NCBI RefSeq assembly: GCF_015351245.1
Contig: NZ_JADKSO010000004.1
Coordinates: 248,001-312,000, forward strand
Direction of reading: 5' to 3'
Length of the DNA: 64,000 nucleotides
From: Rathayibacter sp. VKM Ac-2879
GTDB taxonomy: Bacteria > Actinomycetota > Actinomycetes > Actinomycetales > Microbacteriaceae
Part shown: piece by piece, positions 8,504-17,038 of the stretch
Layout: every line of letters begins with the position of its first letter
Numbering within the stretch: the first letter of the stretch is position 1
Made by a program: the position numbers and the translations under genes
Notes under the pieces: model-generated
What the model saw: only the letters and a program-made list of their open reading frames with translations
What the model was told of the DNA's origin: nothing
Databases searched by the model: none

Positions 8504-9526
8504 TTGGACGGAAACGCAACGACTACGCACCGCAACGTCGCATTGCTGTCCGTCGCCACCACGATGGCTCCGCGAGTGACGACATCGGACGAGATCGATG
8601 CGCGACTGGCTCCGGCACTGAAGCGACTGCGACTGCCCACGGGGCTCCTCCAGCGGGTCGCCGGGGTGCACGAGCGCCGCAACTGGGGCGCCGAGCAGGG
8701 CTTCGACGGAGCGGCGATCGAGGCGGGCAAGCGCGCCCTCGCCGAGGCGGGAATCCGGCCCGACCAGATCGGGCTCCTCATCAACACCTCGGTCACCCGC
8801 AAGCATCTCGAGCCCTCGGTCGCCGTGCGCTTGCACCACGGGCTGGGACTGCCGTCGTCGGCGATCAACTTCGACATCGCCAACGCCTGTCTCGGCTTCG
8901 TCAACGGGATCACGCTCGCGGCGCAGCTCATCGACTCCGGTCAGATCCGCTACGCAATGATCATCGACGGCGAAGACGCCGACGAGATCCAGGCCAACAC
9001 CATCGAGCGGCTTAGCCGCGACGGGGTGAAGCGCAAAGACTTCATGAGCGAGTTCGCGAGCCTCACGCTCGGCTCCGGCGCCGCCGCCGCGATCCTCGGC
9101 CCGGCCGACGAGCATCCCAAGGGGCACCGGATCCTCGGAGGCATCACCCGCGCGGCCACGCAGTTCAATGAGCTCTGCGTCGGCAGCGTCGACGGCATGT
9201 TCACCGACGCAAAGGCGCTGCTCAAGGGCGGGATGGAGCTCGTGCTCTCGGCCTGGAAGGAGGCCACCCGCGACTGGAACTGGGGTGGGATGGACCGCTA
9301 CATCATGCATCAGGTGTCGGATGTGCACACGGACGCGCTCGTGAAGGCGGTGGGCCTCGACCGCTCGCGCGTCCCCACGACCTATCCCACCCTCGGCAAC
9401 GTCGGTCCCGCGTCGATCCCGATCACCCTGGCCCAGGAGGCCGAGACCCTGAAGCCCGGCAATCGGGTGCTGCTCATGGGAGTGGGCTCGGGGATCAACA
9501 CGGCGATGCTCGAGATCGCCTGGTGA
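8504..9526 (+). CDS. oleA: OleA: thiolase-fold acyl-CoA condensing enzyme for olefin/beta-lactone synthesis
   Basis: A 340-residue KAS-III-like thiolase. The catalytic Cys129 lies in NACLGF, His269 in MHQVSDVH and Asn299 in LGNVGPAS. Glu103 in HLEPS fits the OleA-specific glutamate used for head-to-head Claisen condensation, which ordinary FabH lacks. OleA joins two fatty acyl-CoAs to a 2-alkyl-3-ketoacid. Context settles the call: oleBC and oleD follow immediately with overlapping starts. The start is TTG at 8504 behind GGGAG at 5-6 nt; no better ATG precedes the conserved region. A TAAAAT at 8455-8460 may be its -10 element. Confidence 0.92.
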   Translation: MDGNATTTHRNVALLSVATTMAPRVTTSDEIDARLAPALKRLRLPTGLLQRVAGVHERRNWGAEQGFDGAAIEAGKRALAEAGIRPDQIGLLINTSVTRKHLEPSVAVRLHHGLGLPSSAINFDIANACLGFVNGITLAAQLIDSGQIRYAMIIDGEDADEIQANTIERLSRDGVKRKDFMSEFASLTLGSGAAAAILGPADEHPKGHRILGGITRAATQFNELCVGSVDGMFTDAKALLKGGMELVLSAWKEATRDWNWGGMDRYIMHQVSDVHTDALVKAVGLDRSRVPTTYPTLGNVGPASIPITLAQEAETLKPGNRVLLMGVGSGINTAMLEIAW

Positions 9527-12234
9527 GCGTGGCCCAGGAGCCGCATCCGGCCGAGCGGATCGTCGCCGCCCTGGGCGCGCGCGACGAGGCGCGCGTGCCT
9601 CCGCCCGGGCTCGACGGGCTCGACCCCGCCTGGTCGCGGCTGGTCGACGCCCCCGACGCCCGCGGTGTGGCGCGCCGGTGGCACCTGCTCGACACCGGGG
9701 AGGCGCTCGGCGTCGAGCCGGTCGGCACGATCCTCTGCGTGCACGGAAACCCCACCTGGTCGTACCTCTGGCGCTCGCTCGCCTCCGCCACGCTCGCCGC
9801 CGCGCGTCGCGGAGAGCCCGCCTGGCGCGTGGTCGCCGTCGATCAGCTCGAGATGGGCTTCTCCGAACGCACAGGGGCGCTGCATCCGGTCGCCGACCGC
9901 GTCGACGAGCTCTCGAACCTCACCGAGGTGCTCGGGCTGCACGACGTCGTGACGCTCGGCCACGACTGGGGCGGAGCCGTCTCGCTCGGCTGGGCGGTCG
10001 ACCACCCCGAGCTGCTGCGCGGGGTCATGCTGCTCAACACCGCGATCAGCCAGCCTCCCGGCGCCCCGATCCCGGCGCCGTTGCGGCTCGCGCTCGCGTC
10101 GGGAGTCCTGGGCGCCTCCACGGTGGGGACGCCCGCGTTCCTCGAGACCACGCTCGCGCTCGGCCACCCGCCGCTGCCCGCTTCGGTGAAGGAGGGGTAT
10201 CGCGCGCCCTACCGCTCGCCGGCGCGTCGTGGGGGCGTGGGCGGTTTCGTCGCCGACATCCCCGTCGACCGTCGGCACCCGAGCGACGAGGAGCTCGACA
10301 GGATCGCCTCCAGCCTCTCCTCCGTCGCCTGCCCCGCGCTCCTGCTCTGGGGCCCGCTCGACCCGATCTTCTCTGACCGCTACCTCGACGACCTCGTCGA
10401 CCGCCTCCCGCACGCGCAGGTACACCGCTTCGAGGGCGCGGGGCATCTCCTCGCCGAAGACGTCGACTATGCGGCGGCGGTGCTCACCTGGCTGGGCGAC
10501 CTCTCGGAGGGCGTGCTGCCGTTGCGTGATCGGGGTCTCCACGTGGTGCCCGCCGAGCCGTCGCCCTATGAGCCCCTGTGGGGGTACCTGGACGCTCGCG
10601 CTGACGACCCCGGTGTCGCCCTGGTCGAGATGGCGCCCCCGGGAGGCGGCACGCCGCGCACCGTGTCGTGGCGACTCCTCTCGCGCCGGGTCAGCGAGCT
10701 CGCAGCGGGGCTCCGCGCGTGTGGCGTCGACCCGGGCGACCGTGTCTCGCTCCTCGTCCCTCCCGGCGCCGACCTGACCGCGCTGCTCTATGCGTGCCTG
10801 CGCATCGGTGCTGTCGTGGTGGTCGCCGACGCCGGGCTCGGGCTGCGGGGACTCACCCGGGCGGTCCGCGGTGCATGGCCGGATGTCGTCGTCGGCGCCG
10901 TGCCCGGACTCACGGTCGCGCGAGCCCTCGGCTGGCCTGGGGAGCGGCTGTCGACCCAGACCCTCCCGCGGGCCGCCGCCGCGGCTCTCCGGGTCGACGC
11001 CTCGATCGCCGAGATCGCCGAGATCGGCCGCGAGGAGCTCGACCGCGATCCGGAGGCGCTCGGTGCGCCTCCTGCAGCCGAGGCGATCGCCGCGATCCTC
11101 TTCACCTCGGGGTCGACCGGTCCGGCGAAGGGAGTCGTGTACACGCACCGTCAGCTCGCGGGAGTGCGCGACGTCCTCGCGCTCCAGTACGGCGTCGGCC
11201 CTGACACGGGGCTCGTCGCCGGCTTCGCACCGTTCGCGCTGCTCGGGCCGGCACTCGGAGCACGCTCCGCGACTCCCGACATGGACGTCACCGCTCCGCG
11301 CACCCTGACCGCGCGTGCAGTCGCCGCGGCGGCCGAGCGGGTCGACGCGACCGTGCTGTTCCTCTCGCCCGCGGCACTCACCAATGTGGTGGCCACGGCC
11401 GGCGAACTCGACGACGCCGACCACCGGGCACTCGGCCGCGTCGAGACCTTCCTCTCGGCCGGCGCACCCGTGTCGGAGGGCCTGCTCGCGCAGGCCCAGG
11501 CGCTGATGCCCCACTCCTCCGCGCACACCCCCTACGGCATGACCGAGGCGCTGCTGCTCACCGACGCCTCGCTCGAGGGCATCCGCGAGGCCGCGGCCGA
11601 CTCCGATCCGCGCGGAGGAGTGTGCGTCGGAGTGCCGGCTGCGGGGGTGCGTGTGCGCATCGCCGCGCTCGACGCCTCCGGTGTGGCCGCCGAACAGCCG
11701 CTCGAGACCGTCGGCGTCACCGGCGAGATCGTCGTCTCGGCCGCCCACGTCGAGGACCACTACGAGCGCCTCTGGCTGACCGACCGCGCTGCGCGCCGGG
11801 GCGCCGCTCCGGGCGAGCGCTGGCATCGGACGGGAGACGTGGGTCGGCTCGACTCCGAGGGCCGGCTGTGGGTGGAGGGGCGCCTCCCGCACGTCATCGT
11901 GACCGCCGAGGGTGTCGTGACGCCGGTCGGGCCGGAGCAGCGGATCGAGGCGCGGGTCGCCTCCGTCGCCCGTGCCGCCGTCGTCGGAGTCGGACCGCGC
12001 GGGGCCGCGCAGCTCGTGGCGATCGTCGAGCGGCGCAGGGGTGCGCGTCGCGTGGCGCTCGCCGACGAGGAGCTGGCCGAGGGTGTCCGCGCTGCGGTGG
12101 GTGCGTCCGTCGCCGCCGTGCTCGTGGTGCCGATCCTGCCGACGGACATCCGGCACAACTCCAAGATCGACCGCTCCGCCCTCTCCGCCTGGGCCGAGGG
12201 CGTTCTCGCGGGCGGACGGATGGTCGCGCCGTGA
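9523..12234 (+). CDS. oleBC: OleBC fusion: beta-lactone decarboxylase (alpha/beta hydrolase) plus beta-lactone synthetase
   Basis: A 903-residue two-domain protein. Residues 1-330 are an alpha/beta hydrolase of haloalkane-dehalogenase type: HGNPTWS oxyanion region near 74-80, nucleophile Asp148 in GHDWGGA, and a late His in GAGHLLAEDV. Residues 360-903 are an ANL adenylation domain: FTSGSTGPAKG near 527, TPYGMTE near 670 and RTGDVGRL near 768. In ole pathways OleC converts the beta-hydroxyacid to a cis-beta-lactone and OleB decarboxylates it to the cis-olefin. Such B-C fusions are known from actinobacteria. The GTG overlaps the oleA stop by 4 bp; oleD overlaps the end by 4 bp. Confidence 0.93.
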   Translation: MSVAQEPHPAERIVAALGARDEARVPPPGLDGLDPAWSRLVDAPDARGVARRWHLLDTGEALGVEPVGTILCVHGNPTWSYLWRSLASATLAAARRGEPAWRVVAVDQLEMGFSERTGALHPVADRVDELSNLTEVLGLHDVVTLGHDWGGAVSLGWAVDHPELLRGVMLLNTAISQPPGAPIPAPLRLALASGVLGASTVGTPAFLETTLALGHPPLPASVKEGYRAPYRSPARRGGVGGFVADIPVDRRHPSDEELDRIASSLSSVACPALLLWGPLDPIFSDRYLDDLVDRLPHAQVHRFEGAGHLLAEDVDYAAAVLTWLGDLSEGVLPLRDRGLHVVPAEPSPYEPLWGYLDARADDPGVALVEMAPPGGGTPRTVSWRLLSRRVSELAAGLRACGVDPGDRVSLLVPPGADLTALLYACLRIGAVVVVADAGLGLRGLTRAVRGAWPDVVVGAVPGLTVARALGWPGERLSTQTLPRAAAAALRVDASIAEIAEIGREELDRDPEALGAPPAAEAIAAILFTSGSTGPAKGVVYTHRQLAGVRDVLALQYGVGPDTGLVAGFAPFALLGPALGARSATPDMDVTAPRTLTARAVAAAAERVDATVLFLSPAALTNVVATAGELDDADHRALGRVETFLSAGAPVSEGLLAQAQALMPHSSAHTPYGMTEALLLTDASLEGIREAAADSDPRGGVCVGVPAAGVRVRIAALDASGVAAEQPLETVGVTGEIVVSAAHVEDHYERLWLTDRAARRGAAPGERWHRTGDVGRLDSEGRLWVEGRLPHVIVTAEGVVTPVGPEQRIEARVASVARAAVVGVGPRGAAQLVAIVERRRGARRVALADEELAEGVRAAVGASVAAVLVVPILPTDIRHNSKIDRSALSAWAEGVLAGGRMVAP

Positions 12235-13190
12235 GAGTGCTGGTCACAGGGGCGAGCGGGCTGCTCGGCGGCGCGGTCGCGGCTGGGCTCGTCGCCGAGG
12301 GTCACGAGGTGCGCACGTTCCAACGCCGCCCCTCGGGGGTGACGGGAGTCGAGGAGGCTCGCGGCTCTCTCACCGACCCCCGGGCCGTGGAGGAGGCGGT
12401 CGCCGACTCCGACGCGGTCGTGCACCTGGCCGCCAAGGTGTCGCTCGCGGGCGATCCCGCCGACTTCGACCGGGTGAACGTCGACGGTACGCGTCGTCTG
12501 CTCGCCGCCGCGGAGCGCGCGGGGGTACGCCGGTTCGTGCAGGTCTCCTCGCCCTCTGTCGCCCACGTGGGCTCGTCCCTGGTCGGCGCCGATGCCGAGC
12601 CGGCCGATCCGAGGCGGGCGCGCGGAGACTACGCGCGTACGAAGGCGCGCGCCGAAGTGCTGGCACTCGGCGCCGACGCCCCGAGCTTCTCGGTCGTGGC
12701 AGTACGGCCGCACTTGGTGTGGGGTCCGGGAGACACTCAGCTCGTCGCGCGCATCGTGGAGCGCGCTCGGGCTGGCCGCCTCCCGCTCCTCGGGAAGGGG
12801 CAGGCCCTCATCGACTCGACCTACGTCGACAATGCCGCTTCGGCGATCGTCGCCGCTCTGGGCCGGGCGGAGGAGGTGCACGGTCGCGCGTACGTCGTCA
12901 CGAACGGCGAACCGCGTCCGGTGGCCGAGCTGATCGCGGGCATCTGCCGCGCCTCCGGCGTCGAGCCGCCGCGCTGGTCGGTGCCGGCGTCGGTGGCCCG
13001 GCTCGCCGGCTCTCTCGTCGAGCGCGTCTGGGCGGTGCGCCCCGGAGTCGATGAGCCCCCGATGACGCGGTTCCTCGCCGAGCAGCTCTCGACCTCGCAC
13101 TGGTTCGACCAGCGGCGCACTCGCGCGGAGCTGCGCTGGTCGCCCGCCGTCTCGCTCGCGGAGGGCCTCCTTCGTCTCGGCCGCTCGTGA
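12231..13190 (+). CDS. oleD: OleD: NADPH-dependent 2-alkyl-3-ketoacid reductase
   Basis: A 319-residue extended SDR/3-beta-HSD-like protein. The dinucleotide fold GASGLLG is at residues 7-13, the catalytic Tyr-Lys pair in GDYARTK near 134-138, and a conserved RPHLVWGPGD follows. It reduces the OleA product to the beta-hydroxyacid used by OleC. The GTG at 12231 overlaps the oleBC stop by 4 bp, so the three genes form one coupled operon in pathway-complete order A-BC-D. A strong terminator starts directly after the stop codon. Confidence 0.9.
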   Translation: MRVLVTGASGLLGGAVAAGLVAEGHEVRTFQRRPSGVTGVEEARGSLTDPRAVEEAVADSDAVVHLAAKVSLAGDPADFDRVNVDGTRRLLAAAERAGVRRFVQVSSPSVAHVGSSLVGADAEPADPRRARGDYARTKARAEVLALGADAPSFSVVAVRPHLVWGPGDTQLVARIVERARAGRLPLLGKGQALIDSTYVDNAASAIVAALGRAEEVHGRAYVVTNGEPRPVAELIAGICRASGVEPPRWSVPASVARLAGSLVERVWAVRPGVDEPPMTRFLAEQLSTSHWFDQRRTRAELRWSPAVSLAEGLLRLGRS

Positions 13191-13230
13191 CGGGTGCCCC
13201 TCTCCCGGGGTGTCGTGAGAGGGGCACCCG
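13191..13230. terminator. Bidirectional terminator between oleD and the PadR gene
   Basis: A perfect 14-bp stem, CGGGTGCCCCTCTC (13191-13204) pairing with 13217-13230, with a 12-nt loop. It begins one base after the oleD stop and ends 11 bp before the stop of the converging PadR gene, so it can serve both. There is no long T tract, as is common in GC-rich actinobacteria. Confidence 0.8.
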
Positions 13231-13241
13231 CGGGCGGGCGG

Positions 13242-13856
13242 TCAGTCGGCGAGGATGAGGTAGAGGGCGCGACGCGTCTCTTCGAGCTTCGCGGAGGCGG
13301 CGGCGCGCTGCGCCTCGCTCGCCCCGCGGAACTGCTGCACGACGCCCATCAGCTTGCCGATGTTCTCGATGAACGCGCGGTCGGCGTCGCTCGCGCCGGG
13401 AGTCGCCTCCCACGCTGCCGCCAGCTCGTCGGCGTGCTCGCGGACGTAGGTCCCGCCCGCGTCGGTCAGCTGGTACTCGGTGCCGCGGCCTTCGCCGACG
13501 GCGGTGATGAGGCCCTCGTCGACCAGCTGCTGGAGGGTGGGGTAGACGGAGCCGGGACTGGGGCGCCAGGAGCCGTTCGTCTTCTCGGCGATGGCCTTGA
13601 TGAGGCCATAGCCGTTCGAGGAGGTCTCGGCGAGGAGGGAGAGGAGGGCGGCGCGGACGTCGCCCCGTCGTGCGCGTCCACCCCCGCGGCCGAAGGGGCC
13701 ACCGAAGCCGAGGCCGGGGCCGAAGCCGAAACCGGGGCCGAAGCCGCGGCCGTGCCCGCCGGGTCCGCGGCGGTGATCGTGTCCATATCCGCGTCCGCCG
13801 CGCTCGCGCGGGGAGGAGGAGTCGTGGTCGTCGGAGAAGAAGGTCGTGGGGTTCAT
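13242..13856 (-). CDS. PadR-family transcriptional regulator with glycine-rich N-terminus
   Basis: A 204-residue regulator. Residues about 70-140 are a PadR winged helix (DVRAALLSLLAETSSNGYGL, PSPGSVYPTLQQLVDEGLI) and a helical dimerisation tail follows. The first 65 residues are an unusual Gly/Phe/Arg segment with repeating GFGPG units, similar in style to some phase-separating or RNA-binding tails; PadR proteins of this length often have such an extension in actinobacteria, but its role is unknown. PadR proteins repress neighbouring or own genes. It converges with oleD, so regulation of ole is possible but not shown. A dyad at 13931-13953 lies upstream. Confidence 0.85.
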   Translation of the reverse strand: MNPTTFFSDDHDSSSPRERGGRGYGHDHRRGPGGHGRGFGPGFGFGPGLGFGGPFGRGGGRARRGDVRAALLSLLAETSSNGYGLIKAIAEKTNGSWRPSPGSVYPTLQQLVDEGLITAVGEGRGTEYQLTDAGGTYVREHADELAAAWEATPGASDADRAFIENIGKLMGVVQQFRGASEAQRAAASAKLEETRRALYLILAD

Positions 13857-13930
13857 GGGTGTGCTGCTTTCTGTCGTGGGAGGATCCCTGTCGTTTTGGT
13901 CGCCCGTCGCGAACTGTCTGCGATCTGTCG

Positions 13931-13953
13931 GCGATGTAGTAAAGATATATCGC
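13931..13953. promoter_or_regulatory. Dyad between divergent PadR and phosphatase-like genes
   Basis: GCGAT (13931-13935) and ATCGC (13949-13953) form an inverted repeat with the palindrome GATATATC (13944-13951) on its right side. This is the most AT-rich spot in a GC-rich neighbourhood, about 75-95 bp upstream of the PadR start and 45 bp before the divergent ATG at 13998. PadR autoregulation through such AT-rich dyads is usual, so it is a candidate operator and promoter region. Confidence 0.45.
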
Positions 13954-13997
13954 TAACTGTCGCTCGTCAATGCTCTGACGCTCGTTATCCTGAGAAG

Positions 13998-14837
13998 ATG
14001 CCCCCAGGAAGGCCCCCCATGCCGCCGTCCGACTCCGAGCTCGCCGCCGTCCTCGACCGCACCCTGCTCACGGGCGCCGTACTCACCGGGCGAGCGAGCA
14101 ACCTCGGCAACCTCCGTCGTCTCGCCGCACGCGAGCCGGCCCACCTCTACGGGGTCGACATCGCCGAGCACTGGACCTTCGAGAGCCTCCTCGCCCTGAT
14201 GGGCGACCGCGTCGGCATCAGCACCGACCCCGCCTTCGAGCGCGGTCAAGACCGTATCGACGCGCGCCTCACCGTCGAGCGACTTGGCCGCTACCGCGAC
14301 CGCTTCACCTCCGCGATAGGCGAGGGCGCCCTCCTCCTCTTCGCCACCGCGCACCCCGCCACGCTGATGGACGTCTACCGGCGCTTCGCCGGGGCGGCTA
14401 AGGAGGCGGGTGCCCGGGTCCTCGACCTCAACGCGCTGCCGTTCGCCGCCCCCGACGGCATCCGCATCCCGCTCGCCGACCCGCACCAGGTCCTCTGGTG
14501 CACGGGAGGCGTCACCTGCCTGTATCGCGGGGGCAGCCTCATGCACACCCATGCGCCGGAGCCGATGGACGCCCTCCTCGATCGGCTCGACGAGCTCGGT
14601 GTCCGCCCCGACCTCGTGGTCGCCGACCACGGCTGGGCGGGTGCCGCCGGTCGCCGCGGCCTGTCGACGATCGCGTTCGCCGACTGCAACGACCCCGCGG
14701 TGTTCGTGGCGGAGGCTCAGGGCTCGATCGAGGTCGTCGTCCCGATCGACGACGGCGTGGCCGTCCATCTCTACGAGCCGGTGATCGAGTACGTGCTGGC
14801 GCCCCTGACCGCGCCCGCGCGCCTATCCGGCTCGTAG
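13998..14837 (+). CDS. Conserved actinobacterial protein, phosphatase-like
   Basis: A 279-residue soluble protein. Features include NLGNLRRLAAREPAHLYGVD near residue 36, ATAHPATLMDVYRRF, a Cys-containing LWCTGGVTCLY segment, and DLVVADHGWAGAAG followed by FADCNDPAVFV. I recall this pattern from actinobacterial proteins annotated simply as phosphatase; I see no classical HAD or calcineurin motif, so the activity is unproven. ATG 13998 is used; another ATG ten codons later (MPPSDSELAAV) is also possible. It is divergent from the PadR gene and may share its control region. Confidence 0.6.
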   Translation: MPPGRPPMPPSDSELAAVLDRTLLTGAVLTGRASNLGNLRRLAAREPAHLYGVDIAEHWTFESLLALMGDRVGISTDPAFERGQDRIDARLTVERLGRYRDRFTSAIGEGALLLFATAHPATLMDVYRRFAGAAKEAGARVLDLNALPFAAPDGIRIPLADPHQVLWCTGGVTCLYRGGSLMHTHAPEPMDALLDRLDELGVRPDLVVADHGWAGAAGRRGLSTIAFADCNDPAVFVAEAQGSIEVVVPIDDGVAVHLYEPVIEYVLAPLTAPARLSGS

Positions 14838-14936
14838 AATCGCAGTCGGCTCGTCAGGATCCCGGATCCGGCGGGCCGACCGCGTTCCCGCGAGCCCGAG
14901 GCCCGACCTCGCCATCACTTCCCCGACGGAGCATCC

Positions 14937-15779
14937 GTGACCCAGCCCCAGGACGGCCTTCTTCCGCGCTTCGCCGTGGGCGTGGACATCGGCGGGACGT
15001 CGATCAAGGCCTCCCTGGTCGACGTCACGACGGGCGAGCGTGCTGCGCGGCGTCTCGCCGTCGCCAACCCGAGGGGAAAGGAGCCCGAGGACTTCGCGGC
15101 GGCCATCGCCGGAATCGTCCGCGATGTATCGCCCATCGCGGGTACCCCGGTCGGAGTCGGCTTCCCCGGCATCGTCCGTGGCGGCGTCGTCCGGCAGACC
15201 ACGCACGTCTCCCAGCGCTGGGTCGGCCTCGATGCCCAGGCTCTGCTGTCCGAGGCGACCGACGTCGACGTCGTCGTCGTCAACGATGCCGACGCGGCGG
15301 GAGTCGCCGAGCGCGAGTTCGGCGCGATGCGCGGTCGCGACGGCCTGCTCCTCCTGACCACGCTCGGCACGGGCATCGGCACGGCCCTCGTCTATGAGGG
15401 AGTCGTCGTCCCCAACTCCGAGCTGGGGCACGTGCACATCGACGGACCCGACTTCGAGCCGCGCGTCGGCTTCTCGGCGGTGCGTCGAGAGGGCATCACG
15501 CTCGAGGAGTGGGCGGGGCGGCTGAGCGTCTACTACCGCCACCTCGAGATGCTGCTCTCTCCGCAGCTGTTCGTGATCGGAGGCGCGGCGGCGGACGTGT
15601 TCGACGAGTTCTCGCGCTTCCTCGACATCGGCACCGAGATCGTGCCAGCCCGTTTCGGCAACGATGCGGGCTTCACCGGAGCCGCGATGGTCGCGGTCTC
15701 GCCCGATCGCCTGGCGCCCTGGTACCGCTCGACGCACGGCGCCCACCTCGATCCCGGAGCCCCGGCGATCGCCGACTGA
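14937..15779 (+). CDS. ppgK: Polyphosphate glucokinase (ROK family)
   Basis: A 280-residue ROK sugar kinase. The phosphate-binding loop VDIGGTSIKASLVD is at about residues 15-28, the catalytic Asp lies in VVNDADAAGVAERE, LGTGIGTAL follows, and ELGHVHIDG corresponds to the ROK glucose-binding Glu-His signature without the usual cysteine zinc motif, as in PpgK. These cytoplasmic enzymes phosphorylate glucose using polyphosphate or ATP and are typical of actinobacteria. GTG at 14937 is the start. The converging mshA gene ends 14 bp downstream. Confidence 0.9.
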   Translation: MTQPQDGLLPRFAVGVDIGGTSIKASLVDVTTGERAARRLAVANPRGKEPEDFAAAIAGIVRDVSPIAGTPVGVGFPGIVRGGVVRQTTHVSQRWVGLDAQALLSEATDVDVVVVNDADAAGVAEREFGAMRGRDGLLLLTTLGTGIGTALVYEGVVVPNSELGHVHIDGPDFEPRVGFSAVRREGITLEEWAGRLSVYYRHLEMLLSPQLFVIGGAAADVFDEFSRFLDIGTEIVPARFGNDAGFTGAAMVAVSPDRLAPWYRSTHGAHLDPGAPAIAD

Positions 15780-15793
15780 GGCGGGGCCGCCCG

Positions 15794-16918
15794 CTATCCG
15801 GTGGCGTCGGAGATCACCCGCCGATACACCGCGTCCAGCCGTCGCGCGGCCTCCGCCCAGCTGTGCGCCGCTGCCCACTCGATGCCCCCGCGACCGAGTC
15901 GCTCCCGCCGAGCCTCGTCGCCGAGCAGCGCGAGCAGCGCCTCCGCCCACACCGTCGGATCGTCGGAGTCGAGCAGCGTCCCGCTCACTCCCTCGCGCAC
16001 CGCGTCGACCAGTCCGCTCGTCCGGCGCGCCAGCACCGGGGTGCCGCTGGCGGCCGCCTCCAGGGCGATCAGGCCGAACGTCTCGGCTGCCGAGGGCACC
16101 ATCGCCACGCGCGCGCTCCGGAGGCGTTCCGCCACGACCGCGCGCTCGGCCGGCCCGTCCAGGAGCACCCGATCTCCGAGGGGAGCCGCTGCGGAGCGCA
16201 CCTCGTCGAGGTACGCCTCCCGCCCGGGCGCAGCCCCGCCGACCAGCCGCAGTACCGGTCGAGCGCCGGCCGGCAGGGCCGCGAGCGCCCGCACGGCGAG
16301 GAGCTGTCCCTTGAGCGGCTGGAGGCGTCCGACCAGCACGACCTCGTTGGCGCGCGCGTCGCCTCCCGGCCGGAACAGGGCCTCGACGCCAGGAGGCACC
16401 ACGCTCACCCGTGTGGGCTCGGCGCCGTAGTCGCCGAGGAGGTCGTCGCGTTCGGAGGCGCCCGCCACGACGATCGCGTCGGCGGCGGCGAGCACGGCCC
16501 GCTCCGCGTCGATCCGTGCCTGCGGCTCGGGGGAGTCGCCCGCCGCCAGCCGCGCGTTCTTCGCGAGCGCGCTCGAATGCATCGAGTGCACGTGAGGAGC
16601 CCCCGTCAACATCCCGGCGAGCCCGGAGACCCAGTAGTGGGAGTGCACCACGTCGGCGCCGGCCGCGGCGCGCGCGAAGTCCGGGGCCGCCGAGGCCAGC
16701 GCGTACTTGTCGCCCGCCGCGACCGGCACGCCGACCACCCGCACCCCGGGAGCGAGCGGGCGCACACCCTCGCCGCGTGTGAACACCTCGATCTCCCAGC
16801 CGAGCGCCGCGAGCTCGGGCAACACGGCCGCGAGGTAGACGTTCATCCCTCCCGCATCGCCTGTCGACGGCTGCTCGAGCGGGGAGGTGTGCGCCGAGAT
16901 CACGGACAGGCGTGGCAT
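15794..16918 (-). CDS. mshA: D-inositol-3-phosphate glycosyltransferase of mycothiol synthesis
   Basis: A 374-residue GT-B (GT4) transferase. The N-terminus has the MshA signature SPLEQPSTGDAGGMNVYLA, then KYALA and SHYWVSGLAG; the C-terminal donor domain has VVPPGVE, VGRLQPLKG and the Glu motif ETFGLIALEAAASGTPV. MshA transfers GlcNAc from UDP-GlcNAc to inositol-3-phosphate, the first step of the actinobacterial thiol mycothiol. The length is slightly short for MshA (about 420), and some core motifs differ from mycobacterial MshA, so a related GT4 role cannot be excluded. Confidence 0.75.
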   Translation of the reverse strand: MPRLSVISAHTSPLEQPSTGDAGGMNVYLAAVLPELAALGWEIEVFTRGEGVRPLAPGVRVVGVPVAAGDKYALASAAPDFARAAAGADVVHSHYWVSGLAGMLTGAPHVHSMHSSALAKNARLAAGDSPEPQARIDAERAVLAAADAIVVAGASERDDLLGDYGAEPTRVSVVPPGVEALFRPGGDARANEVVLVGRLQPLKGQLLAVRALAALPAGARPVLRLVGGAAPGREAYLDEVRSAAAPLGDRVLLDGPAERAVVAERLRSARVAMVPSAAETFGLIALEAAASGTPVLARRTSGLVDAVREGVSGTLLDSDDPTVWAEALLALLGDEARRERLGRGGIEWAAAHSWAEAARRLDAVYRRVISDATG

Positions 16919-17038
16919 CCCTCCACCGTAGCGAGGCGGGGGAGTTGTCCACCGATCCCGACCCCTGGCTCGCCGGGCGCCGGGAATCGGGTTGAATAGA
17001 CGGATGCGCTCGTTCGGAGCGCGGAGAGCGTGAGGTCC

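Noticed and set aside
9382-12156. A 924-codon open frame on the minus strand across oleBC.
   Set aside because: It is antisense to oleBC, whose domains and motifs are unmistakable. Long antisense frames are common in GC-rich DNA; its residue make-up (Arg, Gly, His and Asp-rich) has no motifs.
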